A stretch of 64,000 nucleotides of DNA from Flabesymbios commensalis (lineage: Eukaryota; Annelida; Polychaeta; Terebellida; Flabelligeridae). Below the pieces are notes generated by a model. The model was given only the letters and a program-made list of their open reading frames with translations, did not search any database and had not been told where the DNA came from. The translations under genes were made by a program, and so were the position numbers. Shown in pieces: positions 11,869 through 22,248 of the stretch (position 1 is its first letter; every line of letters starts with the position of its first letter). The DNA lies in the NCBI GenBank assembly GCA_964017125.1, contig OZ024907.1:18026176-18090175 (forward strand), written 5' to 3'.

Positions 11869-12380
11869 TACATATATAGTGAAGATGAGACTTACGGTCC
11901 ACGATATAGTAGGGGCCTACATGTGAGCATATCAAAATTCCGTGTCATGCACCCGGGGTCATGCTCATGTTTATTTTGATTGATGATGATTTTTCACATC
12001 TATATATGCCAACTGAACAAATAAAAACTGTTTCCAGTTTTTTCCTTTGCCCATTTATGAAAAATCACAGATGGCCACAGCAGATAAACAAAAATCAGGT
12101 TTCCGTTATATTATCACTAATAGTGAACATAAAAACACAAAAGCAATGTCATTTTTGTATCCAATCCATAAGAACGACCAGAATGTCATATTTCGACGAA
12201 AGAAATATAGATAATACTAAATTATGGACTAAATTGTATTAAAATACCTATAAACTCGTGCATGCATTATAGAGGTTACATTCAATCAGGAACAAAATAA
12301 TAATTCCTGCAGGAGTGTCTCCCAGCAAAGAAATAAGATGGTAAAAAAGTTAGGATGAACTATATATTTTGACAGTTGGT
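11869..12380. other. Intergenic, no gene seen
   Basis: AT-rich sequence. An open frame at 11961-12242 has no recognisable family or splice context. Confidence 0.35.
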
Positions 12381-12622
12381 TGGCATCATGCACAAGTGGG
12401 TTAACCCACATTAAAAAAAAACAATGAAAATATATGTCATTGTTAGCAACAACCTGATCAATATACGAGTTTCTCCATTGAGGGTTAGACCATTTGGTCA
12501 CTGATTTTGTTACCTTTTTGTGTTAATTTGTATTTTTTCGTTTTATCCACTACTTCATGTTGCTGCGCGATTTTTTCTCAAAATCGTCAAAATGTGGGTT
12601 AGCCCACTTGTGCATGATGCCA
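12381..12622. mobile_element. 242-bp MITE with 33-bp inverted ends
   Basis: TGGCATCATGCACAAGTGGG at 12381 and its complement CCCACTTGTGCATGATGCCA ending at 12622 form an inverted repeat. It extends inwards through TTAACCCACATT versus AATGTGGGTTAG with one mismatch. No clear target duplication is visible, so the superfamily is open. Confidence 0.7.
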
Positions 12623-13724
12623 TCCAGTTTATATGGGGATACCCCTAAACCTGTCGAAAATGAGGGGGTAGGGTTACGCAAACGTCTGTCTTTGTTCGGC
12701 CTTTGCGTCTATATTTTTACATAATTTGTTTTTACATAATTTGTGTGTGCTGAACTCGAATATGTCGGATAACATTCTATGTTTGGTGTCCTTCACCTTT
12801 AAGTAAGCAAAACAGAAAATGGACGCCAAAATCCCTTCTTTTCTATATTTTTGTTCTACATTATTGCCCGATTTTCGGGTTTCTGCGAGATTTGGTGTTG
12901 ATGACTTTATGTCTCATGTTTTTCAATCAAAATGACGTATGTTTGACCTTCAAATTCAAAATGGTTACCGCCAACACCAAATAAAAGCGATTTTTATGCA
13001 TGCGAACTATGCTATCATAAACAACATTTTCTTGATGGAATTCTAAAAAATAGACTACGTAATATGGCAGATTAGGTTAATAGTCATTCGAAACTGTGTT
13101 TAAGCAATGTGTATTCTAACATGATTTCATGTGCTTAGTATTTAGATAGTAGTATTTAGTATTTAGATAGTAGATTTTAATAGTAAATATGTAAAATGAC
13201 GTCCATCGATTTGACGATAAAATATAGGTCAGACAATGAACATTTATGAGCATCAGAAATGTTAGTTTGGGTCCCCAAATCATACAAAATCATTAGATTG
13301 AGCAATTCCAAGTCACAAATAAAAAAGAGGTTTAATTTACATTTTGATACCGAGGGTAGACATTTTGTTTCTTGTTCATATGGAGATGAATTTCGCGGCC
13401 ATTTTGGGTTTTTTTGCTTTCAAGTTTACTCGTCAGTAACGTTTATTTCCAATCCCTTAAGTCACTACAAATACGTCATATTATCGTCAACATGTTTAGC
13501 AGTATACGTATAGTAACAGTAAATACATACAAAAACGGCATATGTCTTGGATTTATAGGCCAAATAAAGCTACAATTTTTCCAAAGACCAAGAAAAACTT
13601 ATCAGATAAAATTTAGCAGAAACCACCTTTATGTGCGACAAAATATAGAAAATATGTGGTTTTCTTAGCATTTTTGTGGCCATTTTGGGATTTGCTAATT
13701 TAAAGATGAAAACCGATAAGAATT
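12623..13724. other. Intergenic, no gene seen
   Basis: No coding evidence. AATTCAAAATGG-type motifs and GCGGCCATTTTGGG (13397) resemble transposon ends seen elsewhere in the window. A short duplication of AGTATTTAGATAGTAG lies near 13137-13172. Confidence 0.35.
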
Positions 13725-13862
13725 GTAGATATTGTAGGCGGTCTAAAAGCTGCTGACGATCACACCATAGGCATCATATTGGCCCAACATTACTCGTAGG
13801 AATCTTAGATATCATAGGCGGCCTACAAGCTGCTGACGATTAAACCATAGGCATTTAATAGG
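13725..13862. repeat. Two-copy ~80-bp tandem duplication
   Basis: TAGATATTGTAGGCGG through CATAGGCATCATAT is repeated as TAGATATCATAGGCGG through CATAGGCATTTAAT about 80 bp later. Both copies contain AGCTGCTGACGAT. The repeat precedes the L2/CR1-like LINE. Confidence 0.7.
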
Positions 13863-13909
13863 CATAACCATCCTCACGCAGGTATTCTAGATTTCGCAGG
13901 CGTGCTGCA

Positions 13910-15062
13910 TTGCGCCCCCTGTCAATCAACACTTTTTTTAGACATCGACCCATCTCTAACACCATGTCTCCTTTTTTCATATTCACTCTTTTCATAACAG
14001 CAGTGTCATTTATACATAAAGACGAAGAAGTGTACTCCTGTGGCCCAACCATATTTGAAACAAATTGTTACCAACCTTCATCATTAACAAACATCTTGTT
14101 TTCTAATTCTGTCATAGCAAAATTACCTCTTTTAAATGTATGTTTCAATCGGAAATTACTTCCACTACCACCTTCTGGACCATCTTTCTTACTTCTACTG
14201 GCAGGAGATGGCAGCTTAAATCCGGGTCCCTCCGGCTCAAATGAAAGAATCAAAATTGCAACAATAATGTTTGATCTATCAAACCTAAAACTGCCCCCTT
14301 CTCCGAATATGTAACATCTAAAAATCTGGACATTGTGGCAGTGACAGAAACATGGTTAAAACATGATGAAACGAAATCAACGATAGGCGATATCCCCCTG
14401 ACTATTCGTTTTTTCACGAACCTCGCGCAGATAAGCGGGCAGGAGGAGGAAGCATACTAGTGTCTGACTAATTAAAAACTGATATTCATCCTGTGCCATC
14501 ATTTAAAACGTTCGAAGCGATCTCTGCACGTATCTGAAACAATTCGTCCAGCGGGTTCGTTGTCTGCCTGTATAGGCTGCAAAAACGGTACATGTCATTT
14601 TTTTGATGAATTTCAAGATCTACTAGAGAACATAATTTCACTGCATGACAATTTGTATAGATTGGGAGATTTCAACTTATATCTAGATAACTCAAATGGA
14701 AACACCAACAAATTCAATGGAATCCTCACATGTTTCGATCTCAAGCAGCATGTTTATTTTCCAACTCACGCTCACGGTCATTGGCTAGATCTGTTAATCA
14801 CCAAACGCATTTCTAATTTTATCAAATCAGTTTTTTCGGCAGCAGGTATCTCGGACCATCTTGCGGTCATATCAGAAAGTGACTGTTGTAAGACGAAATG
14901 GAACAAAGAAAAATATCGTTTCGAAAAATAAACAAAATTGATTATGAATCGTTTTATTCAGATATTCACAATTCGGATCTAATAAATAAACCAGGTAAAC
15001 ATCTCTCAGCACTCTGTCAACAGTATGATTCTGTTCTTAGTTGTATTTTAGACAAACACGCT
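13910..15062 (+). mobile_element. L2/CR1-like LINE, 5' half (endonuclease region)
   Basis: The decayed frame has the leader LLLLAGDGSLNPGP near 14190-14235, then TETWLKH, RAGGGSILVSD, GDFNLYLDNSN, PTHAHGHWLDLLIT and ISDHLAV, which are the APE endonuclease motifs in order. The frame is broken by several stops and shifts, notably between 14310 and 14560. It ends in SVLSCILDKHA at 15062, exactly where the foldback element enters. The same frame resumes at 29617 as PVSTKTLPRKPQTPWMT, so both halves are one insertion. The 5' boundary is uncertain. Confidence 0.85.
15057..15062. repeat. Left target duplication CACGCT of foldback element
   Basis: CACGCT occurs immediately left of the element and again at 29611-29616 immediately right of it. 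Taking one copy away rejoins the LINE reading frame without loss. Confidence 0.9.
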
Positions 15063-15155
15063 TGTAGCACCGCTAAATGTAAGAACGCCGGTAAATGTAA
15101 GAACGCTAAATGTAACAACCTTCTTACATATACCGGCGCTGTCAACGGCAAATGT
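15063..15155 (+). repeat. Left terminal inverted repeat, 93 bp
   Basis: It matches the complement of 29518-29610 at 90 of 93 positions. It contains CGCTAAATGTAAGAACG twice in slightly different form, and CTTACATATACCGGCGC. Confidence 0.9.
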
Positions 15156-15239
15156 GAGAACTCCGCTAAATGTAACAACTGTATTATATATACAGGCGTT
15201 GTCAACGGCATATGTAACAAAATAAAACAAATGTCATAA

Positions 15240-16505
15240 ATATTTTCGATCTGTATCATTGACACATTAAGTACTGGAGGTTTACATTGATTTTGTTCAG
15301 AATAACTGACACATTAAGGACTAGGGTAACAAACATTAAAAATTTTACCCTGTATCACTGACACATTAGGTACTAGGGTCACAGGCATTTTACTATATCA
15401 CTAACACACTGAGTACTAGAGGGTCACATGGATTTTGCTCTGAATAGCTGACACATTAACTACTAGATGATCACATGGATTTTGCTAAGAATCACATTGA
15501 GTACTAAGGTCACAGGCATTTTTCTCTGTATCATTGGCACATTAATAACTGGAAGGTGACATCGGTTTTCCTCTGTGTCGCTGACATATTAAAGGGACCC
15601 CTTGGGAAGAGACATTTTCAATGTTGTCAATTTGAAAATTTAATTTATATGAAGCTATATAGCCTACTGATCTTAACTGAAAATACGAAAAAAAACAATT
15701 TTAAAGCACCGAAAAAGAGCGAAATAGTTGCATTTCCAGGTCGTATATTGCCATGTAAACAAAACAAGTCAGCAATATTCAGCACTTTACATCACATATT
15801 CCCACGTATCAGACGGTAAGATCAGAGCAGTCGCCGCTAATTGGTGTCTTATAGTCAGGACACGGGAGGACACACCTGCAGCACTGATTGTCTTAACAAC
15901 GCTGGGCCGATGCCATCAGCATGTGGCCCAATGCTGTGAAAACATTCGATCGCCCTTCAGGTAAACAAATAGTTTGTTTGGGTTACTTCTGGTTTCATAG
16001 AAATGTTGATTAAAAATATTTGTAAAAATATGAAAATTCTGTAAAAAATAAAACCATGATCCGTGGTATACACTACTTCAGTACGGAATTAAAAACAAAA
16101 ATTGATGTCATCCAAAGGAGCTGCTTTAAGTACTAGGGTCACATGGATTTTGCTTTGATTCAATGACAAATTAACTACTAGTGGTCACATGCATTTTGCT
16201 CTGTATCACTGACGCATTAAATACTAGATGGTCACATACATTTTTCTCTGAATCACTGACACATTAAGTACTAGAGCTTCTCGTGGATTTTGCTGCGTAA
16301 ATTGACACATTTAGTACTAGGGGTCACATGGATTTTGTTCTGTATCACTGACGCATTAAATACTAGATGGTCACATACATTTTTCTCTGAATCACTGACA
16401 CATTAAGTACTAGAGCTTCTCGTGGATTTTGCTGCGTAAAATTGACACATTAAGTACTAGAGCGTCACATGAATCACTTCTGAATTTACTTACGCATTAA
16501 GTATG
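15240..16505 (+). repeat. 47-bp minisatellite, left arm
   Basis: About 16 units of the form GACACATTAAGTACTAGGGTCAC-ATGGATTTTGCTCTGAATCACT recur every ~47 bp. They are interrupted by a 533-bp MITE at 15593-16125. Units near 16200-16300 and 16345-16440 are almost identical, showing recent local expansion by a few units. Confidence 0.85.
15593..16125. mobile_element. 533-bp MITE, TTAA target duplication
   Basis: TTAA lies at 15589-15592 and 16126-16129. The equivalent unit in the right arm of the foldback element (complement of about 29180) reads through with one TTAA, which proves the insertion. The ends AGGGACCCCTTGGG and, on the other strand, AGCAGCTCCTTTGG are imperfect inverted repeats. 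TTAA and AGGG-like ends fit Kolobok or piggyBac relatives. No gene is seen inside; a GCTGGGCCGATGCC motif at about 15901 resembles the P1 core. Confidence 0.8.
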
Positions 16506-16519
16506 ACAATGTAACTGAA

Positions 16520-17270
16520 ACTGTGTATGAAAATATGTATGAAAATGTCAATGACAATTGCCATTTATGCCAACATATGGCTTGTCGCCAGAAGTTTTCA
16601 AAGACAAGTCCGATGACTCAATACGAAAGCACTTGGCTAAGAGAATTTTTTTTATTTTTTCATCTTCTCGCAAATGTAATAAAATTGTCACATTTGCTTG
16701 AAAAAAATGTCTATGCTAAATGTAAGAATTTTCTTTTGTATTTAGCAGAAATTGACTGCAAATGAAACAACTTCCACTGCTAGATATAACAACATTCTTA
16801 CATCATGTACATTTAGCGTACTTGGCTAAAACATTTTTTTGTTCAGAATTTTTCATTTCCATCATTTTGTTACATTTTTTTGAAAAAAAATATCTCCGCT
16901 AAATGTAAGAATTTTATTAAATTTTACCGGCGATCGCCTGCAAATATAACAACTTTCAACGCTAAATGTAACAACCTTCTTACATTTAGCGTGGGTTTTT
17001 CTTACATTTAGCGTAGGGTGGCAACAAATGTAACAACTTTTATAACACTTCTTTTTTTTAATCAGTTGTGTACTCTATGGATGAAAAATGTTGGAAAACT
17101 GTTTTAAAAAGAAAGAAATATTGTTGTGATATTCTATGTGAAAATGTGTACCACTAGTTTTCAGCAACCGTTTTTATTTATGCCAAAATGTGGAATGTCG
17201 CCAGACAGAGCAAGAGTTAAGTCAGATCACTGAATACGGAAGGACTTGGCTGAGAATGTTTTTTCATAAT
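16520..17270 (+). repeat. Left inner arm of foldback element
   Basis: The mirrored counterpart of 26290-28960. TGTCAATGACAATTGCC, TATGCCAACATATGGC, CGCTAAATGTAAGAATTTT, AATGTAACAACCTTCTTACA and TATGGATGAAAAATGTTGG all recur inverted in the right arm. The open frame at 16523-16765 is repeat-derived. Confidence 0.8.
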
Positions 17271-17305
17271 ATTACCAAATATACAGTACATATCATAAAT
17301 ACATA

Positions 17306-17306
<1 letters not shown>

Positions 17307-17367
<61 letters not shown>
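17307..17367. repeat. (AT)n microsatellite
   Basis: About 30 uninterrupted AT units lie just inside the left arm of the foldback element. It is a natural breakpoint for length change. Confidence 0.95.
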
Positions 17368-17372
<5 letters not shown>

Positions 17373-17663
17373 TATATGTAGATACCTTATATACCCTTAA
17401 ACGATATGGTTATGAGCGTTGTACATACCTGAAACGTGGTGACATCATCATGATGGGCAGTTAGTTGAACATAATAGAATGATCTTGCAAACTGTAGAAG
17501 CCGATGAAGCCTGTAGAAGTTGCTGTTGTCAAACGATGAAGAAAGCTCAACTTCTTCACAAAGTGCGTGATGATGCGTGTAATAACTTTAATGAAACTTT
17601 TACATGTAATCTTGAAAATCGTGTGTGTTTGAAGTCAGTAACCGGAATATGCAAGGACAACTG
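17368..17663. other. Unique core of foldback element, no gene assigned
   Basis: The remaining core left of the LINE insertions has an open frame at 17479-17664 rich in cysteine (for example EACRSCCCQ). It matches nothing I recognise and is too short to judge. Confidence 0.3.
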
Positions 17664-18242
17664 ATTGATTGATAGAACCCTAGCGCCGAAGGCGCTGAGA
17701 GTAGTTTTAAGACAATCGGGGCTTACTATAAATAGTAGTACCCATATAGCCAACCATTACATGTTTGTGTTTAATTTCGTAACTCTATTTTTACTCAGAT
17801 ATTGTTGTCACCTATAGTGTCGTCAGTTGTCCGTTGTTGTCGTGGTTCAGCTTGTGAAATGTAGTATATCATCATTTTTCGACTGTTAGCATTTAATGGG
17901 TATTTCTTTTATTGCAACCTATACCTCTGATAAATGCTAAAAGTTGTCGAGTTTGTCATAATGTCTCATTGCTCTGAAAATAGTGAGATTCCTTGGTTTT
18001 ACCTTTCAATCTCGGTTATTACGTCGTCAAATACTTAGTCTGTCAATGTATTCGCTTCAGCGTCATTTGGAGTTACCGGTAACAGCTTTAATAGAATCGT
18101 TAGCCCCCAAGCCAACACGACATGGTAAAACCGTGGAATTTTAGCATCCTGTCTGCTGAAAGTCTTCGGATAAAACTCCCTGATGCCTTCAGTGTATGAC
18201 TGATAATGGTATTATATCATACAATGAGGGCAAGATCGTTGC
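17664..18242 (-). mobile_element. 5'-truncated LINE copy (Jockey-like family), 3' end
   Basis: Read on the - strand, it ends in CTCTCAGCGCCTTCGGCGCTAGGGTTC plus TATCAATCAATC, the 3' hairpin and tail. The same 3' hairpin ends the complete LINE at 18252. A related TTTCTTTTATT-AACCTAT-CCTCT block also sits upstream in both. GGACAACTG flanks it at 17655-17663 and 18243-18251. No coding part is left. Confidence 0.65.
17682..17696 (-). other. LINE 3'-terminal hairpin (copy A)
   Basis: AGCGCC-GAA-GGCGCT on the + strand forms a 6-bp stem with a three-base loop. The paired bases differ from copy B at 18262 but keep pairing. Confidence 0.8.
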
Positions 18243-18251
18243 GGACAACTG
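18234..18251. repeat. Left 18-bp target duplication of full LINE
   Basis: GATCGTTGCGGACAACTG is repeated exactly at 24671-24688. Confidence 0.9.
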
Positions 18252-18261
18252 AGTGAACCCT

Positions 18262-18278
18262 AGCACCCGAAGGGTGCT
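18262..18278 (-). other. LINE 3'-terminal hairpin (copy B)
   Basis: AGCACCC-GAA-GGGTGCT on the + strand is a 7-bp stem with the same GAA loop as copy A. In the family such hairpins near the 3' end can be the site recognised by the reverse transcriptase; that role here is inference. Confidence 0.8.
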
Positions 18279-19039
18279 GAGAGTGGGATTAAGGCATTCG
18301 AAGCTTGTATGAAAAGCTTTCTCTTAGCCTATCCAAATATTTCATTAGTATATAATACTCATTAGAGAATGTCTGGTTGGCAAGGGAGGCAAGGAACCTG
18401 GAAACAGAAGCATTTTAGAATTTAATTAATTTTGATGCGCCCTCGGCGAACAGAGGGTCGCGGTGGTCTAAATGAGGTGTTGAATCAGCCGGTAGCTACC
18501 CTATATCTCGTGTCTTAACTCTTGAAATCTGGATGGAAAAGGCCGATAAAGTGTTAGTTTTGACAGATCCTTTAAATGAACATTTGAGACATTTCTTTTA
18601 TTAAACCTATGCCTCTCGTGTACACTTAAGTTCACTTAGTATGTTTGACATACTTAAAATTGCGTTCTGAATTTTGGATCAAATGTGATCAATTTACCTC
18701 GTGTTGTTTGCCTGACTGTCTGTGTGCCATCGCCATACTCCCGCATACCCTGAGAAAGAACGCCAGAGTTATGGAATTTCATTGAATTTGGGTGGAATGG
18801 TCTAAAAGGTGTCTAAAGTTGATAATTTGAGAATTAGAAAATTCCTAGAAGCGTGTCATCTTAATTGTGAAATTAAGAAAGTTCGCTTGTTCTCTTTTCA
18901 GAGCCACCAGGGGATTTAAACCCTTGCTTTCACTCACCATGACAGTCTTCGCGGGGGGTGACAATTATGTTGATTATCACCCCCTGCGGTGACATGTGGT
19001 GAGTGACAACAGACTGTGACGTCTGTTGTTATCGTGACG

Positions 19040-19300
19040 CGGTGGCTGACCAACGCCGTAGGTGTTGGCCCGTCAACGCGTCAACGCTGTTATCACACTC
19101 ACGAGTGTCAGCGCCGCTAGCGTCGCGCCAATGCCGGCTCAGCGTTGTTAGCGCTGGACCGATATTGGCACCGCGGTAGCCACACTGTGAAAGCACTTCG
19201 GTGTTTCTGTCACTCACGCATGCTGCCAACGCCGCCAGTGTTGCGTCAATGTCGGCCCAACGCTGTTGACGCCGGGCCGGCATTGACACAACTCTAGCCG
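19040..19300 (-). repeat. GC-rich P1-like array in LINE 3' UTR
   Basis: Several diverged units of GCCGGCATTGACGC, GGGCCGACATTGACGC and CAACGCTGTTGACGCC alternate in both orientations. They resemble the core of P1 elements found elsewhere in the window. The open frame at 19029-19307 across it is a by-product of this array. Confidence 0.6.
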
Positions 19301-19316
19301 CATTCACACAGCAGTC

Positions 19317-22112
19317 TCAATTTTCATCATAAATTTCGGCATATTCTGATATTAATTTGTCCAAATGTGTTTTATGCCCTCTTTTAATTCTTGAAGCTCT
19401 TAATTCATTTTGAAGTTTGAAAAGATCTGAATGCTCTTTGAGCGAATCTATGAATTTATACGTTAAAATTTGGAATCGATCTTTGATCAGATCGATCTTA
19501 GCAATTTTATGAATATCTTCAGTGTGCGAAAGTGGATCCAATTTGTAGGCTATTCTGATGGCCTTATTTTGAATGATTTGAAGTTTCTTGATATACGCTT
19601 CTGACGCTCCTAAAATTACTGGAGCGCCGTATTCTAATACTGGACGTATATAACTTTTATATAGTCTCATTAGTGTTTTGGGTTTACAGCCCCACTTTGA
19701 GCCGCTCAGGAGTTTGAGCAGACCAAGGCGTTGCCTTCCTTTCTTAGCGTTCTCATCTATATGAGCATTAAAAGTAAGTTTCTTATCTAAAGTTACTCCT
19801 AGCAATTTTGCTTGCTGTACTGCAGTGAGTTTTTCGCCAAAAAGTTCTAGTTCTATATTTTTCTTAGTTTTAAGCATTATAAGCTGCGTTTTCTTAGCAT
19901 TTAGTTTTATTCTCCACTTGGAGCACCATGCTTCTAGGTCTGATAAAACTTTGGCTAGCCTATATTTAATTGTTTTTTCACTTTTAGCAAAAGTCCAAAA
20001 TCCCAGGTCGTCTGCGAACTGAGAGACCCCTACTGTATTACTGAAGGGATCTATTGGAATATCATTTACATAGATTAGGAATAGAAGTGGGCTGAGAACC
20101 GAGCCCTGAGGTGTGCCGGCATTAAGTGAAATTTTGTCTGAAGTCTCATTATTTATTTTGACTGAAATTTTCCTGTCAGTTATAAATGAAGACATTAATC
20201 TTACTATTTTATCTGGTAAATTTGTATTCATTAATTTATATCTTAGTCCGTTGTGCCATACGGAGTCAAAAGCTTTTTCTACATCTCTAAAGATTGCAGC
20301 TCCTTTATGGTGACGGCTATGTGCTATGTGCGCATCATCAGCTAGTCTGAGAATGTGTTCCATAGCACATCTTTTATTTCTATAGCCTATTTGCCATTTA
20401 TTAAAGAAATTTTCTTCTTCTAATTTACTGCGCATTCTATGAGCAATTATTTTTTCAAAAAGTTTGCCTATGCAACTTAATAAACTGATTGGTCTATAGT
20501 TAGTTGGAATTTTATTGTCTTTTTTAGGCTTTGGGAGCATAATTCCTTGAGCTTCCTTCCATTTACTTGGAAAATACCCTATTTTTAAGCACTGATTGTA
20601 CATAGTTTTTAAATTCTCAAATACTATTTCTGGACATTTTTTAATTATGGTGTATTTAATTCCGTCTGCTCCTGGAGCAGACCTACCTTTGGTCCTATCT
20701 AATTGTAGTTTTATTTCTTGAATCGAGATATCCCTGAGTAGTATACTATCGTCGCCATCTTCTACTTTATTTTCTTTTAGAGTTGAAAAAAGCTGCGATT
20801 TTTCATTTATAGCTTTATCTATTAAATTTTTAAATTCATCATCAAAAATTTCACCTGTGTGAGTATTATGAATTTTGCCTAAAGATTCAGCGAACGTGGT
20901 TGCTTTTTCTAAGTCGTTTTGAGTTAAATTACCATTTTCTTTAATTATTGGCTTGGATGCGCCGCCTGATTTCTTACCATTAATACTATTGATAGTTTTC
21001 CAAAATTCTTTAGAGTCTTTAGTTTCGTCTAGTTTTTTAGTTTGCTGATTCCAAAATTCTTCTCTATCTTTGTTTACTTGTTTACTTACTAAGTTGTTTA
21101 ATTGATTATATAGAGTTTTATCCTCTGCTTTTTGCGTATTTCTAGCTAAGCGTCTAATTTGTCTCTTTAATTTAATTAATTTCATTGTTTCATTTGAGAT
21201 AAAAAGTGCTTTATCTTTACGTTTTGCTTTAGGACACGCTTTATTTAGCCCTTCTTTAATTATATTGCTTATTTTTTCGTTAGCTAAGTCTAGTTCCTCT
21301 GGTGTTTCAGGTTCGAGTCTATCTAAGTTATTTATTATTTCTTTATTAAACCTGTTCCAATCTGTTTTTTCATATTGTAGAATTTCTCTCTGAAATTGTT
21401 TTTGAATTTGAGGTGAAGCCAAAGTTAAATGAACTGGCAAATGATCTGAACCAATGTCATCGCCTACATCACATGATTGGATGCGTGACGCCATCTGGCG
21501 GCTAACTAGCGCTAGATCTAGTAGATCGCCGCCAGAGGACGTCCCTGGTCTATAAGTTGCAGTGCTGTCGTTAGTTATTAGTAAGTCTAATTCTTCAATT
21601 ATGTTAAATAGAATGTCTCCGTTAGTATTTCCTACTTTACATCCGAAAAAAGTATGCTTACAATTGAAATCTCCAATAAGAATTGAAAGTGGATATGAAT
21701 TAGTTATATGCCTGAAATTCTCTATGTTTGGTTTAATATCTGGCGGGTTATAAATAGTTGCTAATGCCACTGTCTTACCTTGTGATTTGAAGTTTATTGC
21801 CAAAAATTCTTCGTTAAAATCTGAAGTATCTATTTCATTAAATTTGATATCTTTTCTAATTAAAATAGCTACACCGCCTGCTGCATGCTGCAGGCGCCCA
21901 TTAGGATAAATTATATTTCTATCTTTTCTGATAATGTTATAATTTGGAATTCTGATTCTAGTTTGCTCTCTAAGTCTAGTTTCATTTAAAGTCACAAAAT
22001 GTGGTTTATATTCATTTAAATAGTTAATTAGTTCAGTCTTTCTTTTATATAGTCCGTTAATGTTAGCATGAATAATTTGAACGTTTTTAGTTGGTGGTAA
22101 ACTGTTATCCAT
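19317..22112 (-). CDS. LINE ORF2: APE endonuclease and reverse transcriptase
   Basis: 931 residues, ATG at 22112. The N-terminal APE endonuclease shows HANINGLYKRK (about 15), LNETRL (42), GDFNCKHTFFGC (147) and SDHLPVHLTL (224). The reverse transcriptase has YRPISLLSCIGKLFEKI (about 545), DVEKAFDSVW (610), GTPQGSVLSPLLF (667), QFADDLGFW (700) and KLLGVTLDKKL (770). FADD holds the two catalytic aspartates. The protein ends soon after the thumb region with no RNase H and no C-terminal zinc finger. In the family it nicks target DNA and copies the element RNA into the nick. No stop or shift is visible, so it may be functional. Its start lies 136 bp after the ORF1 stop, so the way ORF2 is translated is not obvious from the sequence. 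Confidence 0.93.
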   Translation of the reverse strand: MDNSLPPTKNVQIIHANINGLYKRKTELINYLNEYKPHFVTLNETRLREQTRIRIPNYNIIRKDRNIIYPNGRLQHAAGGVAILIRKDIKFNEIDTSDFNEEFLAINFKSQGKTVALATIYNPPDIKPNIENFRHITNSYPLSILIGDFNCKHTFFGCKVGNTNGDILFNIIEELDLLITNDSTATYRPGTSSGGDLLDLALVSRQMASRIQSCDVGDDIGSDHLPVHLTLASPQIQKQFQREILQYEKTDWNRFNKEIINNLDRLEPETPEELDLANEKISNIIKEGLNKACPKAKRKDKALFISNETMKLIKLKRQIRRLARNTQKAEDKTLYNQLNNLVSKQVNKDREEFWNQQTKKLDETKDSKEFWKTINSINGKKSGGASKPIIKENGNLTQNDLEKATTFAESLGKIHNTHTGEIFDDEFKNLIDKAINEKSQLFSTLKENKVEDGDDSILLRDISIQEIKLQLDRTKGRSAPGADGIKYTIIKKCPEIVFENLKTMYNQCLKIGYFPSKWKEAQGIMLPKPKKDNKIPTNYRPISLLSCIGKLFEKIIAHRMRSKLEEENFFNKWQIGYRNKRCAMEHILRLADDAHIAHSRHHKGAAIFRDVEKAFDSVWHNGLRYKLMNTNLPDKIVRLMSSFITDRKISVKINNETSDKISLNAGTPQGSVLSPLLFLIYVNDIPIDPFSNTVGVSQFADDLGFWTFAKSEKTIKYRLAKVLSDLEAWCSKWRIKLNAKKTQLIMLKTKKNIELELFGEKLTAVQQAKLLGVTLDKKLTFNAHIDENAKKGRQRLGLLKLLSGSKWGCKPKTLMRLYKSYIRPVLEYGAPVILGASEAYIKKLQIIQNKAIRIAYKLDPLSHTEDIHKIAKIDLIKDRFQILTYKFIDSLKEHSDLFKLQNELRASRIKRGHKTHLDKLISEYAEIYDEN

Positions 22113-22248
22113 ATTTTATAAGTACTGTACTGTACTTAGCCCTACTTTAGTTTTTCCTACTTTAGTTAGGTTTTTACTGGTGAGTACTGTACTGTACTAG
22201 ACCTAGTAAAAACGGCCCTACTTTTTCTACTTTAGATTTAGGTTGTAC

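Noticed and set aside
15240-16505. Regular ~47-bp repeats resembling a CRISPR array
   Set aside because: Units are contiguous without unique spacers, lie in an animal transposon and are mirrored at the other arm, so this is a minisatellite.
19029-19307. 92-codon alanine-rich frame after LINE ORF2
   Set aside because: It is read across a GC-rich repeat array in the 3' UTR.
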